Part shown: positions 55,910-64,000 of the stretch, piece after piece
How the letters are laid out: every line of letters begins with the position of its first letter
How positions within the stretch are numbered: the stretch's first letter is position 1
Assembly (NCBI GenBank): GCA_034421015.1
Contig: DAOUKT010000036.1
Span: 1-64,000, forward strand
From: DAOUJW01 sp034421015
GTDB lineage: Bacteria > Chloroflexota > Dehalococcoidia > Lucifugimonadales > UBA2985
DNA: 64,000 bases
Direction of reading: 5' to 3'
Made by a program: the position numbers and the translations under genes
Notes under the pieces: generated by a model
The model's input: the letters and a program-made list of their open reading frames with translations, nothing else
Told to the model about the DNA's origin: nothing
The model's database searches: none

Positions 55910-56053
55910 TTGGAAGCCTATTGTGTCAAGTGCCGGTCCAAGAAGGAGATGAGTAACCCCCAGGCCATTGTCATGAAGAATGGCTGTCCGGCGACTCAGG
56001 GCGTTTGCCCAGTCTGTTCTACAAGGATGTTCCGAATCGGTAAAGCTACTTAA
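55910..56053 (+). CDS. DUF5679 zinc-ribbon micro-protein
   Basis: This 47-aa protein starts at a TTG (55910) with AGGAGGAG 5 bp upstream. It reads MEAYCVKCRSKKEMSNPQAI, then VMKNGCPATQGVCPVCSTRM, ending FRIGKAT. Two CxxC pairs (Cys5/Cys8 and Cys33/Cys36) should bind one zinc. The sequence fits the DUF5679 family, common in Chloroflexota, Actinobacteria and other phyla. Function is unknown; zinc-ribbon folds often bind RNA, DNA or proteins. It is too short for most gene finders and uses a non-ATG start, so it is easily missed. Confidence 0.82.
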   Translation: MEAYCVKCRSKKEMSNPQAIVMKNGCPATQGVCPVCSTRMFRIGKAT

Positions 56054-56361
56054 GGGTTGGTCTAACCGGGGAAGCGTTCGGGCTCCATTGCCGTAGGCAA
56101 GCGCAGCTACCATAGAATTATCCTAATCATCGAGCAGGCTATCGTTGAACTAGCCTGCAAATGACGACGCTTACTTTAAGCGGGGCTCTAATTTTCAAGA
56201 CGCACCGAATAGGGAAAGTTTCAGATCTGTCTTCATGAGTGCTGTGTTGGGAATGTTAAACGCCTGTGGCTTCCCTCCTTTGTGCAGAATGATCCCTACA
56301 AGACCCTAGAATACCAAGGCCGTGCCAGCTTGCTACTTAGACGACCAGACGAAGGGGAGTG

Positions 56362-57309
56362 ATGCCAGTGAGGCGGAGAGTGCAATTTAAGCTGGCACTC
56401 GCCATGCTTCGCGATGTTTGCCGCCCTGCTGCTGTCTTCGTAACTATATTGAGGAACCGGCAGATGCGTCGAGAATGGCGAGAGGCAATAAGAGAACGTT
56501 GCCCGTCTTGGCCGGAACTCCGCCAAAGAGCTGGCGTCACATTCTGGGTGAGTACCCTAGGCTTTATTCTGTTCACGGCATTCATTTGGTTGTACGACCC
56601 TATTGGCTATATATGGAGCAAGGCACTGCTAAATCTGGTTTATATGGCAGTTCCCCTCTCAACATTATTGGAGCAAAGGGATGCCAGGGCCAGTCGTCGA
56701 TTCGATTGGTGGCACTCTGTATTTGTCCTAGTGAATCTTGCCTTCTTGTTGATAGCCATCAGCGATAGGCTTGATCGGCCACTACTGGGGGTAAATGTCT
56801 TTTTCTTGCTGATGTCGGCGCTGTCCCTACTGATTTTCGCGGACCTTGTTCGGCGGACACCTCTGCTGGGAGTTGCATTAGTGCCGTCTGCAATTATAGT
56901 GGAGGTACTCCTTGTTGTAATTGTAAGCTCCGAAGGTATTAGGTTGGAGTATGTGCTTATTCCGTTGCCTACTGTCTTAATGAGCAGTGCTGTCTGGATG
57001 TTTGCGGCACGATTCTTGCTGACTCACGCTCGTCAGCGACGCCAGACCGCCATATGGGGACCGGCGATGGAAAGTATCTCTATGGTCTTTATGTTCTTAC
57101 CTCTCACACTACTCGCGATAGCTGTTCCAATAGTAGTTACGGACGACCGGACATGGTTGGCCGTATCGGTAACTCTCGTCGGCGTTTCATTCGGTGGCGT
57201 GGTGTCAACACCCCTAAGGCAGTTTCTGCTGGACTTGGGGCAGCTCCCTCCTATTCGAAGGTGGGAAGGGAGCACTGATGGGGAACCACATGAACTACGC
57301 GATAGATGA
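56362..57309 (+). CDS. Multi-pass membrane protein of unknown function
   Basis: This 315-aa protein has about seven hydrophobic helices: near residues 65-83, 90-105, 120-138, 145-165, 172-192, 200-220 and 240-280. The basic N-terminal stretch (RRRVQFKLALAMLRDV and RNRQMRREWREAIRER) is cytoplasmic by the positive-inside rule. I recognise no family. GAAGGGGAG precedes the ATG at 56362; a GTG lies 3 bp before it. GC is lower than in housekeeping genes, which may mean recent arrival. It is not clearly linked to the Hen1-Pnkp operon, which is transcribed away from it. Confidence 0.7.
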   Translation: MPVRRRVQFKLALAMLRDVCRPAAVFVTILRNRQMRREWREAIRERCPSWPELRQRAGVTFWVSTLGFILFTAFIWLYDPIGYIWSKALLNLVYMAVPLSTLLEQRDARASRRFDWWHSVFVLVNLAFLLIAISDRLDRPLLGVNVFFLLMSALSLLIFADLVRRTPLLGVALVPSAIIVEVLLVVIVSSEGIRLEYVLIPLPTVLMSSAVWMFAARFLLTHARQRRQTAIWGPAMESISMVFMFLPLTLLAIAVPIVVTDDRTWLAVSVTLVGVSFGGVVSTPLRQFLLDLGQLPPIRRWEGSTDGEPHELRDR

Positions 57310-57354
57310 CGTTTGCAGTAGAAGCACGCTCCGGCTCATGAAACCATTTACGTA

Positions 57355-57528
57355 ATGCGATGGGGAGCTTTAGGAGGTGAGTGGCGGCTGGGCCGAATCT
57401 TGCGCTTCGTCGAGACTCCTGACGTCGAGAATGCCGAGGACTCAACTCGGATCAGGGAGCACCTAGACCGTCAGGAACTCGTTAAGGCCGCGGCGGCCGA
57501 TACTGAGGGGCATCTTCTATCAGCATAG
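57355..57528 (+). CDS. Doubtful 57-residue reading frame
   Basis: The frame begins MRWGALGGEWRLGRILRFVE and continues with a charged helical stretch (DSTRIREHLDRQELVKAAAA) before its stop. Codon use is plausible, but there is no ribosome site and no recognised family. It may be the surviving part of a lost gene. Confidence 0.3.
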   Translation: MRWGALGGEWRLGRILRFVETPDVENAEDSTRIREHLDRQELVKAAAADTEGHLLSA

Positions 57529-58115
57529 AACGGGCCTAGACGACGTGAGATCGTCCCCAGAGGCGGGCAGCACGTATACGACGCTGAGAGCGGTGTCGGA
57601 GACACCTGAGTGCAATCCGTCTAGGCGACAAGTCTGCCGCCTTCTGAACCGGACTCTGGGTCAGTAGCCGTAGACGGTACCATCTTGACACTGCGAGTAC
57701 GTGACCTTTCAGCCACCGTGTGTAGGTCTATTCTACTCGTTCCCCACCAGACTTGATAAAAAAAGAACTTTCACTCTTCGGACACAATCGACAAGCAACA
57801 CTTAGGTGCTCGTGGACAGTCGATTTGGGTACAGTCGCATAGGTAAAGCGGTTCGCCAAACGCCTCTCCGGGGCCTGTATTGGCGATGTACAGAACTATC
57901 TTCGAGATGTGGCTAGGAAACCTGTGACTCCCTCAAGGGCCTTGTCAGTCCTGTAAGTCCGTAGTTCAGCGATGAGCCGGTCGGCCTAACCCTGCCTGTG
58001 CGCAACCTTTCTTGCGGGCGCAACACCGTCCGTGCGAGGCGATTCTGATGTCTTCGGCGTAGGCGGTCCTACAGGATGCGGAGCAGAGGTGACCCTGCCC
58101 TAGGCCCCTATTGCT
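57529..58115. other. Gene-free stretch
   Basis: About 590 bp without a convincing reading frame on either strand. No palindromic repeat of families A or B is present. An AAAAAAA run near 57760 and scattered GC-rich pieces suggest decayed sequence. Confidence 0.4.
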
Positions 58116-58542
58116 TCAGGGCAATGTGATGGCCTCACCATCGGAGCTGGTGATGGTCAGCCAGTATCCGTTGATGGCAAACCCCTCCGCATTCACCAGC
58201 AGGTCGGTGTACAGAGACTCCTGAGTGAACAGTTCGCGGCTTGGGCAACCCGCCTCGGTCCAGCTAAGCTCCTCTATGGTGAAGGAGGACCCCGAGGCGC
58301 TGTACCTGCCATCGTAGGAGTTGCATCCGGTCCAGCCACTGATGCCGCTCTCCTCGGAAAACTCAACCTCCATGTTTCCGATGGCTGGGCTACCCCCTAA
58401 CGGAAAGCAGCGTCCAGGACGTACCCGACAGGCGTTGCTCCGATGTACCGGCCAGGGGTTGCTCTCCCGAGGCGCAGGCAAGCGCCAGAAGCGCTGCGGC
58501 GCCGACTATGACCGGTAGCAACATCCTTATCGCTAGAACCAT
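58116..58542 (-). pseudogene. META-domain (HslJ-like) lipoprotein with a single-base frameshift
   Basis: From ATG 58542, preceded by AAGGGAG, the frame reads MVLAIRMLLPVIVGAAALLA, with a lipobox LALAC, then LSGTSWTLLSVRG and a stop. A second frame continues at once with GSPAIGNMEVEFSEESGISG and WTGCNSYDGRYSASG, ending at 58116. Together they make one META-domain lipoprotein of about 140 aa. The switch needs removal of one G from the five-base run at 58393-58397 (C on the plus strand). This is either a true inactivating indel or a sequencing error in the homopolymer. META-domain proteins are surface or periplasmic and of unclear function. Confidence 0.75.
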
Positions 58543-58613
58543 GTCTCACACTCCCTTATATGACAAATCTGAGGAAGGTCAGATGCCCGCCCGCTCCTTT
58601 GCTCAGTAGCCGG

Positions 58614-59018
58614 TCAGTCCGACTTGCCCCAGAGTCGCCATCCCGTGGTGACCAGGACCAGAGGGATTAGAACGGCGATGACCATCCAGGTGACGTCCGA
58701 GTGGACGCTGACCGATTCACCCTCCTCCAGGGTGAGCAGGTGGACCCAGTTGCGGAAGAACCAGATGGCTAGGGCGGCGTTGGCATAGAAGAGGGCGTAT
58801 GCGCCGAGCCGGGACACAGTGACCGCGTGTTGGCCGAACTGCGCCCGCATGTGGGCGAAATTGATCCCCAGGGCGATGAGTATGGCTGCGGCGGAGATGA
58901 TGTTGAGGACGGCCCAGATGGGTCCAGCGTTGTAGAGGGTGTCGAAGATGAAGTGGGCGGTGTACAGCGCCGAGTACGCCAGCATCAGCCCGCCGGTTAT
59001 CCGCACGATCATGGCCAT
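58614..59018 (-). CDS. Four-helix membrane protein of unknown function
   Basis: This 134-aa protein has four hydrophobic segments (about residues 5-25, 33-52, 68-90 and 108-128) and a short charged C-terminus (RLWGKSD). I chose ATG 59018 because GGAGG at 59025-59029 is correctly spaced; an ATG 6 bp upstream touches that site. It resembles small DoxX-like or DUF membrane proteins in topology only. It is the last gene in a minus-strand run behind the two-component system and may be regulated by it. Confidence 0.7.
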   Translation of the reverse strand: MAMIVRITGGLMLAYSALYTAHFIFDTLYNAGPIWAVLNIISAAAILIALGINFAHMRAQFGQHAVTVSRLGAYALFYANAALAIWFFRNWVHLLTLEEGESVSVHSDVTWMVIAVLIPLVLVTTGWRLWGKSD

Positions 59019-59120
59019 GACCATCCTCCACAGAGTTTTCGTTGACGAAGGGCAACTTCACTGTAACCCCACGGTTCTCCGCCCGTTCCTGCCGGTCCCG
59101 CCGGTGAGTTGCCTCCCATG

Positions 59121-60527
59121 CTATCGCCGCCCGGCTGGTAGGCGGATGATGAACCGGCTGCCCCGTCCCACCACGCTGTCGGCCTCGATGGACCCGCCGT
59201 GGGCCTCGACGAGCCTGCGGGCGATGGTGAGCCCCAGCCCGGTCCCTCCTGTGCTGCGGGAACGGGAGGGGTCGGCGCGGTAGAAGCGGTCGAATACGCG
59301 GGGCAGGTCATCGGGAGCAATTCCCGGCCCGGTGTCGGCCACCTGCACCTCCACGGCATCCGCCAATGCATGAGCAGACACCGTTACCCTGCCGCCCTCC
59401 GGCGTGTGGGTGACGGCGTTGTCCAGCAGGTTGCCGACCGCCTGGGCGATGCGGGTTGCGTCCAGGTCCAACACCGGCAGGGTGTCGGCCACATCGACGT
59501 CCAGGGCAACGCCCTTGGCTTCGGCTCGGGGCCGCAGGGCGTCCACGCAGGACTGCACCAGCTCTTCCACGCGCGTCTGAGTCTGTTGCAACTGAAGCTC
59601 GCCGCCGTCAACCTGGGCCAAGAGCCGCAGGTCATCGACGAGCCGCGACAGCAGGAGAGACTGCTCGTGGATGGTGTCTACCGTTTCCGGCGTGGGTTGG
59701 AACACCCCGTCCTTGATGGCTTCCATATAACCCTGGATGTTGGAGGTCGGGGTCCTCAGCTCGTGGGCGATGTCGGCGGTGAGGCTGAGGCGGCGGCCCT
59801 CGGCCTCTTCCAGCTCTGCAGCCATGGTGTTGAAGCTGTGGGCCAGATGCCGGATTTCGGTGGGGCCGGTGACCTCGGCCCGTTGGGACAGGTCGCCCCG
59901 GCCCAGCCGCCGGGCGGTTGCTCCCAACCTCTGGACCGGGGCCAGCGTGCGCCGGGCGAACATCCACACCAGCGCCGTACCCAGGACCGCGACGCCGATT
60001 CCGGCCCACAGCAGGTAGCGGTCCACGTGATGGGCTATGCGGGAAGCATTCGGGTCGGCGACGGCGAATTGCCCAGCTCCCGTCTCAAGACCAGAATCTC
60101 CGGATGCGGTGATGGAACCCACGACCTCTCCGCCCGATAGAAGGGGGAAACCCTCCGCCTCATTCAGCCGCCCTTCACCTGCAGGGAGGTTCGATATGTA
60201 GGGAGCGTTGGAGTCGGCGACGACGTTGCCCTGGGCATCGTAGGTGGTGATGCGAAGCCCGGAGATGTCGGCGGCCTGCTGGACGATCGATTGCAGCTCA
60301 GCGTCGGGTTCGGCAGGGTCGTTTTTTTCGATGCTGTAGTTGGAGATGAACTCGCTGACACGCCCAGCCTGCGCCGTGGCCTGATCGGTCTCGAACCGTT
60401 CGACCTGGGTCTCCGTGGCAAGGCTGATAAGGATTCCCGCTGCGGTGAGGGTCAGGACGATGGTAAGCGCGAATCCCGTGACCAGCCGGAACTGTAGGCT
60501 GGAAAAGATGTCGTGCAGTCGCCCCAT
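59121..60527 (-). CDS. Two-component sensor histidine kinase
   Basis: This 468-aa membrane kinase has two membrane helices (about residues 13-36 and 171-192) framing an extracytoplasmic sensor of about 135 aa with a PAS/CACHE-like look (LRITTYDAQGNVVADS). A HAMP linker (193-244), a phospho-acceptor His255 in ADIAHELRTP, the N box QAVGNLLDNAVTHTPEG and the G boxes DTGPGIAP and GTGLGL follow. It autophosphorylates and passes phosphate to the OmpR-type regulator whose stop codon is 7 bp upstream. The ATG at 60527 fits homologue length. The stimulus is unknown. Confidence 0.95.
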   Translation of the reverse strand: MGRLHDIFSSLQFRLVTGFALTIVLTLTAAGILISLATETQVERFETDQATAQAGRVSEFISNYSIEKNDPAEPDAELQSIVQQAADISGLRITTYDAQGNVVADSNAPYISNLPAGEGRLNEAEGFPLLSGGEVVGSITASGDSGLETGAGQFAVADPNASRIAHHVDRYLLWAGIGVAVLGTALVWMFARRTLAPVQRLGATARRLGRGDLSQRAEVTGPTEIRHLAHSFNTMAAELEEAEGRRLSLTADIAHELRTPTSNIQGYMEAIKDGVFQPTPETVDTIHEQSLLLSRLVDDLRLLAQVDGGELQLQQTQTRVEELVQSCVDALRPRAEAKGVALDVDVADTLPVLDLDATRIAQAVGNLLDNAVTHTPEGGRVTVSAHALADAVEVQVADTGPGIAPDDLPRVFDRFYRADPSRSRSTGGTGLGLTIARRLVEAHGGSIEADSVVGRGSRFIIRLPAGRR

Positions 60528-60534
60528 GCGCACG

Positions 60535-61272
60535 TCAGGCGCTCCCGCCATGGCGGAGCCGGTAGCCGCCGCCGTACACGGTCTGGATATGCCCGGCGCT
60601 CCCCGGGCTTTCGGTTTCGAGCTTCCGGCGCAGACAGGACACATGGGTGTCGACAGCGCGGTCGAAGCCGTCGAAATCACCGCCAAGTACCCTCTCAATG
60701 ATGTCGTTGCGGGAGAACACCCTGCCGGGTTCCTGGAGCAGGAGGGTCAGCAGCCGGAATTCCGTCGGCGTCAGGCCGAGCTCCGCGCCGTCCACCGTCG
60801 CCTTCCGGGTGCGCAGGTTGACGCTTATCCCGCCGAAGCTAAGCTCCGGGTATGCGGACACAGCGCTCTCCCGGTCCGAACGGCGCAGGACGGCGCGAAC
60901 CCTTGCCGCCAGCTCCCTGGGGCTGAAGGGTTTGGTGATGTAGTCGTCGGCCCCCAGGTTGAGTCCCTCCAGCCGGTCGGCCTCTTCCACCCGCGCCGTC
61001 AGCATGATGACGGGCGCCATCGATTCCACTTGCAGCCTCCGGCAGACCTCCAGCCCGTCCAGGCCGGGGAGCATGAGGTCCAGCACTACGAGGCTTGGCT
61101 GCTCCCTTCGCGCCAGCTCCAACGCCCATAGCCCGTCGCTCGCCTCCGACACCCGGTAGCCGTCCCGCTCCAGGTAACCGCGCGCCAACGCGACCACGTT
61201 AGGGTCGTCGTCGACGACCAGCACCAGGGGCTTCTCTCCGTCGTTCTTGTCGTAGGTGTTCCTGGGGGACAT
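60535..61272 (-). CDS. OmpR/PhoB-family response regulator
   Basis: This 245-aa regulator has a receiver domain with VVDDDPN acidic pocket, phospho-acceptor Asp65 in VVLDLMLPGLDG, the switch Thr in MLTAR and the conserved Lys in DDYITKPFSPREL. Its C-terminal winged helix has LTPTEFRLLTLLLQEPGRVF and FDRAVDTHVSCLRRKLE. It is paired with the histidine kinase just downstream. The ATG at 61272 follows GAGAGGAGAG; a GTG 3 bp upstream is possible. A strong hairpin lies between it and the secreted-protein gene upstream. Confidence 0.96.
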   Translation of the reverse strand: MSPRNTYDKNDGEKPLVLVVDDDPNVVALARGYLERDGYRVSEASDGLWALELARREQPSLVVLDLMLPGLDGLEVCRRLQVESMAPVIMLTARVEEADRLEGLNLGADDYITKPFSPRELAARVRAVLRRSDRESAVSAYPELSFGGISVNLRTRKATVDGAELGLTPTEFRLLTLLLQEPGRVFSRNDIIERVLGGDFDGFDRAVDTHVSCLRRKLETESPGSAGHIQTVYGGGYRLRHGGSA

Positions 61273-61287
61273 CACACTCTCCTCTCT

Positions 61288-61334
61288 GCGGCGAAGGCCG
61301 GGGCGAGACCGATTCCCGCCCCGGCCTTCGCCGC
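61288..61334. repeat. Perfect 18-bp inverted repeat between two operon genes
   Basis: GCGGCGAAGGCCGGGGCG (61288-61305) and CGCCCCGGCCTTCGCCGC (61317-61334) pair perfectly around an 11-nt loop, 15 bp after the response-regulator start site on the upstream side. No T-run follows. It may reduce read-through or protect the upstream message. Confidence 0.65.
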
Positions 61335-61346
61335 GGTACGCGGGGT

Positions 61347-61892
61347 CTAGTCAGAGGCGGGTCCGATGTGGAGCTTGTCGGGTTTCTCTTTGCCTTCCTT
61401 GTCCCGTCCGCTCCCGGTATCCCGGATGTCCCGCTCCACCGCGTAGAGCTCCTCGTAAGCCTGGGCGATGGCCCGGGCGACCCTCTCACCATCCACGCCG
61501 AGGATTGCACTGACCCTGTTTCCGTACTCCAGATACGACGGCCCCTCTGCGTGCTCAGACCGCGAATCCTCATCCCCCACTTCCACCTGGCCGTCCACTA
61601 CGAGAAGGTCGAGATCGACATGGTCCGCCTGAACCATGGCATCGTGCGTCGACTGCGTGTCGGTGCCCAGAATCTCCGCGACCCTGAGCGCCAGATCGTC
61701 CGGCTCTCCCGTTTCTACCTCTGTGTTCTCGATGCTCTGAACCGAGATATTCCCATCCCCCACGACCACTTCTTCGGCATCGGGGTCACCCTTCCCGGCC
61801 CCGTCTCCACCTGAGGCCAGGACGGCGCCGCCGGTTATGGCCGCGGTCAGTAGCCCCACCGCAAGTCCCGCCGGTATCCATTTAATTCTCAT
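61347..61892 (-). CDS. Secreted acidic protein with two helical repeats, upstream of a two-component system
   Basis: This 181-aa protein has an N-terminal hydrophobic segment (GLAVGLLTAAITGGAVLAS) as signal peptide or anchor, followed by an acidic linker. Two related units follow, LALRVAEILGTDTQSTHDAM (about residue 67) and YGNRVSAILGVDGERVARAI (about 122). Each shows the pattern (V/A)-x-x-ILG-(T/V)-D followed by a helix, as often seen in Chloroflexota and actinobacterial exported proteins. The tail is Lys-rich. It lies just upstream of the regulator on the same strand and could be a ligand, sensor accessory or target of the system. Function is unknown. Confidence 0.75.
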   Translation of the reverse strand: MRIKWIPAGLAVGLLTAAITGGAVLASGGDGAGKGDPDAEEVVVGDGNISVQSIENTEVETGEPDDLALRVAEILGTDTQSTHDAMVQADHVDLDLLVVDGQVEVGDEDSRSEHAEGPSYLEYGNRVSAILGVDGERVARAIAQAYEELYAVERDIRDTGSGRDKEGKEKPDKLHIGPASD

Positions 61893-62049
61893 TCCGATAC
61901 CTCCTGTTCCCCAAACTTGCCGGGCCTCGTGGCCCCGCTGTAGTTGTCAATTTAGCAGCGAATCTTTAGGGAACTTTGAGGACTAGCGCTTGTTTTGGGG
62001 CACGTTCCCAAAGGAACGGCCGCACAGTTCACGCCGGGGATGCCGCGGC

Positions 62050-64000
62050 TCATCTGAGTTCGGACCTGTCCACGCCAGCGTCCGGCGGGGTCACCTGCGG
62101 CACTTGCAGGACGCTCCAGGCGGTCCACGGGCCGATTCGGTAGCGGCCACCGGCGTCCTCCGGCGCTATTGCCGAGGCCGCTCTCCATCTGACGGTCTCC
62201 AGCGTAGGGGCCGGTACGATGAAGAGGTCGATATACTCTTCATCCTCCGGAGTTACCGCCTCCCACAGTCCGATGCCCTCGAGCTCGACGACCGTGCGGT
62301 TGTACCCCTTGGCGTCTTGCGCCATGAAGAGAACGCTGCCGTCCACCTTGGCAGTTACCGTCGGCATCTTAAGTTCCGCGTCGACGTCCAACGCCGGCTC
62401 TGTGAGCTGCCTGGCCTGCTGGAGTCTACCCAGCGGCCCACGCTCCGACTGCGAGACCGTGGCGCCGAACGGCGCTGGTTCGGGAGATCCCGGCGCCGTG
62501 GCCTGGCCAGAGCCACGTCGGCCCTCGACTGGCGTGTCGGTTCCGAGCCGTCGAGCGTTGTCTGCGTCGCGGGGTTCCGCGGTCTTGAACTGCTGCGCCT
62601 TGGCCGCGGGAGCAGGCGATATCTCCTCCACCCTCCCCACGAACAGGACGGCCTCCGTCGCCCGGTCCCGGATCAGGAAGATGAAGGGCCTGTCCACAGT
62701 GACGGAGACCGGGTTCGGGGGAGCGGACTCTGCTTGCATCATCACGGCAGTGGCCGCGGCCGCCTCGGTGCCCGCTTCGTCCACAGACACGAACGCCTTG
62801 TGGACCACCTCCCGGATGTAGAGGCACCCCGGGTCTTCCGCTAGACACGACCGCCCGTCCATGCCGGAGAAGTCGGAGGCGGCGATGTCGAAGGCGTCCT
62901 GCATCCCCATGGACTTGAGGGTTTCGCTCAGCCGGAACTGGGACTCGAACTCGAACTTCGGCAGTTCGAGCGTAACGCGGCGGAATCCGAGGTTCGCGAT
63001 AATCCGCTCTGCCAGGACCGCGTCCAGGGAGTCCTCGAACTCCCGGAACCGTCCCCTGTCCGGGACTATGACGGTCATGGACATCTCATGTCCGACGTAG
63101 GGCAAGTCCACGGCCTGGTATCCGTCCCCGGCCGCATAGCCGAAGTCCTCCGATGCTCGCATCATTGGGACATCGACGCTGCTCCCGTCCAGCAGTTGGA
63201 AGGACTGCGCACGCGTGTTGGCCTCATTGAAGGGGAAGAGCCAGGAAGCGTTGAAGTAGATGGCGTTGGTCAGCACCATCCTGGTCAGCGAGTTGATGAC
63301 ATCTGGCGGGATAAGGTCCCTGATTCTGTCCTCCGTGCTCTCCGCAACCCAGTCGTTGATCGCAAGTCTCGACTTCTCGGGGGCGGCGCTGAAGTTTGTG
63401 GGCCGCACGCCCGCTCCGTAATTCTCCGCCAGGACGTCCAGGAACGTATCCCGGAACGGGTGCCCTTGCTGGCCCCATACCGCGTTGACGATGTTCAGCC
63501 TGAACCCCTCACCGTCCCGGCCTTGAGAGTCCGTGCCGCGGGAGGCGAGATCCTGGTCCAGGGCGTTGAACGCGGCGTGAAGCCGGTCCTGGGTTAGGGA
63601 GTAGCGGAGCGTGTCCGCCATCTGCCTCTCCGTCTGCCCCTCGGCCCCCGCGTAGGTCATGGCGAGGGCCAGCGAGATGCTGTGGGGCGAGTAGAACAGG
63701 TTTCCATCCTGTCCCCTCAGCGTCTGATATAGGTCGAAGGAGAAGGCGCTGTTGCCATCGACCACGCCCGCCAAGTCACCGATCCCTGCCGACGGCGCGG
63801 CCCGCTCCTGGTCCGAGCGAATCTCATTTGGCGCGGTTTGGGAGGACGGACGAATCGTCGCGGCGGGCAATGGGCCGACAGTCGGGACAGGGGTGTTTGT
63901 GCTGGTGCTTTTTGGAGTCACTGTGGGACTTGTCGGTGAGCTGGGCTGTGGTTCGCCGCCGCATCCCGCAAGCGGGGCGAACGCCGTGAGGCACAGGGCC
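62050..64000 (-). CDS. Serpin-family protease inhibitor lipoprotein (5' end outside window)
   Basis: The frame is open to the right edge. The part seen starts within a signal peptide (ALCLTAFAPLAGC, lipobox LAGC) and a Ser/Thr/Pro-rich linker. The serpin core then runs from GNSAFSFDLYQTLRGQDGNL to LFVGRVEEISP. The inhibitory hinge DEAGTEAAAATAVMMQ is typical, since small residues allow loop insertion. Counting from it puts the P1-P1' site near Glu-Ser (QAESAPP), though loop register is uncertain. About 190 residues follow the serpin core (EPRDADNARRLGTDTPVEG to RSELR), an unusual C-terminal addition. Serpins trap serine or cysteine proteases; this one would act outside the cell. Confidence 0.9.
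   Translation of the reverse strand, partial: ALCLTAFAPLAGCGGEPQPSSPTSPTVTPKSTSTNTPVPTVGPLPAATIRPSSQTAPNEIRSDQERAAPSAGIGDLAGVVDGNSAFSFDLYQTLRGQDGNLFYSPHSISLALAMTYAGAEGQTERQMADTLRYSLTQDRLHAAFNALDQDLASRGTDSQGRDGEGFRLNIVNAVWGQQGHPFRDTFLDVLAENYGAGVRPTNFSAAPEKSRLAINDWVAESTEDRIRDLIPPDVINSLTRMVLTNAIYFNASWLFPFNEANTRAQSFQLLDGSSVDVPMMRASEDFGYAAGDGYQAVDLPYVGHEMSMTVIVPDRGRFREFEDSLDAVLAERIIANLGFRRVTLELPKFEFESQFRLSETLKSMGMQDAFDIAASDFSGMDGRSCLAEDPGCLYIREVVHKAFVSVDEAGTEAAAATAVMMQAESAPPNPVSVTVDRPFIFLIRDRATEAVLFVGRVEEISPAPAAKAQQFKTAEPRDADNARRLGTDTPVEGRRGSGQATAPGSPEPAPFGATVSQSERGPLGRLQQARQLTEPALDVDAELKMPTVTAKVDGSVLFMAQDAKGYNRTVVELEGIGLWEAVTPEDEEYIDLFIVPAPTLETVRWRAASAIAPEDAGGRYRIGPWTAWSVLQVPQVTPPDAGVDRSELR

Overview
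The window is high-GC bacterial DNA with compact, mostly well-conserved gene order. The gene set suggests a Chloroflexota bacterium of the Dehalococcoidia/SAR202 kind: an MEP-pathway ispD-ispF pair beside a PIN/TRAM protein and cysS, a GlcD-like FAD oxidase, a double-length CaiB/BaiF CoA transferase, an HpcH/HpaI aldolase, solute-binding lipoproteins without their transporters, a DUF5679 micro-protein, and many short palindromic repeats. The taxonomic assignment is inference. No rRNA, convincing tRNA or CRISPR array was seen.

Layout. 1-6.4 kb: two substrate-binding lipoproteins (one with a collagen-like neck), a retropepsin-like gene with a VapBC-type module, a methyltransferase and an SRPBCC protein. 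6.5-10.1 kb: a large PLD-nuclease/P-loop ATPase fusion (possible defence gene) next to an insertion sequence with doubled terminal repeats. 10.2-13.9 kb: a heterodimeric ABC exporter. 14.3-22.7 kb: housekeeping genes (yacL-like, ispD, ispF, cysS, FAD oxidase, ybjQ, SAM hydroxide adenosyltransferase, secG, gatB). 23.0-30.3 kb: an accessory region with an XRE regulator, a single-chain methylase/restriction protein and small membrane, retropepsin-like, PIN and SLATT-like genes, broken up by repeated copies of the methylase 3' end. 30.5-37.9 kb: an RRM protein, ybeY-dnaX-ybaB-recR-recO followed by oadG-oadB, then metF. 37.9-40.5 kb: a lower-GC nuclease-methylase-specificity fusion starting 1 bp after the metF stop. 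40.9-49.7 kb: glyA, a UbiA-family enzyme, Nudix, aldolase, two tandem EEP-fold genes and the CaiB protein. 49.7-51.1 kb: HicB-like and GIY-YIG genes and a hicA remnant cut by a mobile repeat. 51.5-55.5 kb: the Hen1-Pnkp RNA repair operon. 55.9-64 kb: a DUF5679 micro-gene, a multi-pass membrane protein, a frameshifted META-domain lipoprotein, a two-component system with a secreted companion, and a serpin that runs off the right edge.

Three dispersed repeat families occur. Family A has ends like ATTCTCTATACG and occurs at 5.7, 14.0 and 51.1 kb; one copy has a direct-repeat target duplication and another truncates hicA. Family B is bounded by GAGACCTTTGCGTAACT-like inverted repeats and occurs at 20.8, 23.8, 42.2 and 46.7 kb; its interiors carry other palindromes. 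A GC-rich repeat derived from the 3' end of the methylase gene separates cassettes at 27-30.3 kb.

Candidates for something new are the PLD/SF3-like ATPase fusion at 6.5-8.6 kb, the twice-seen linkage of a small retropepsin-like protein with PIN-toxin modules, and the repeat-delimited cassettes behind the methylase. Known defence or repair systems present are two single-chain R-M-like proteins, toxin-antitoxin genes and Pnkp/Hen1.
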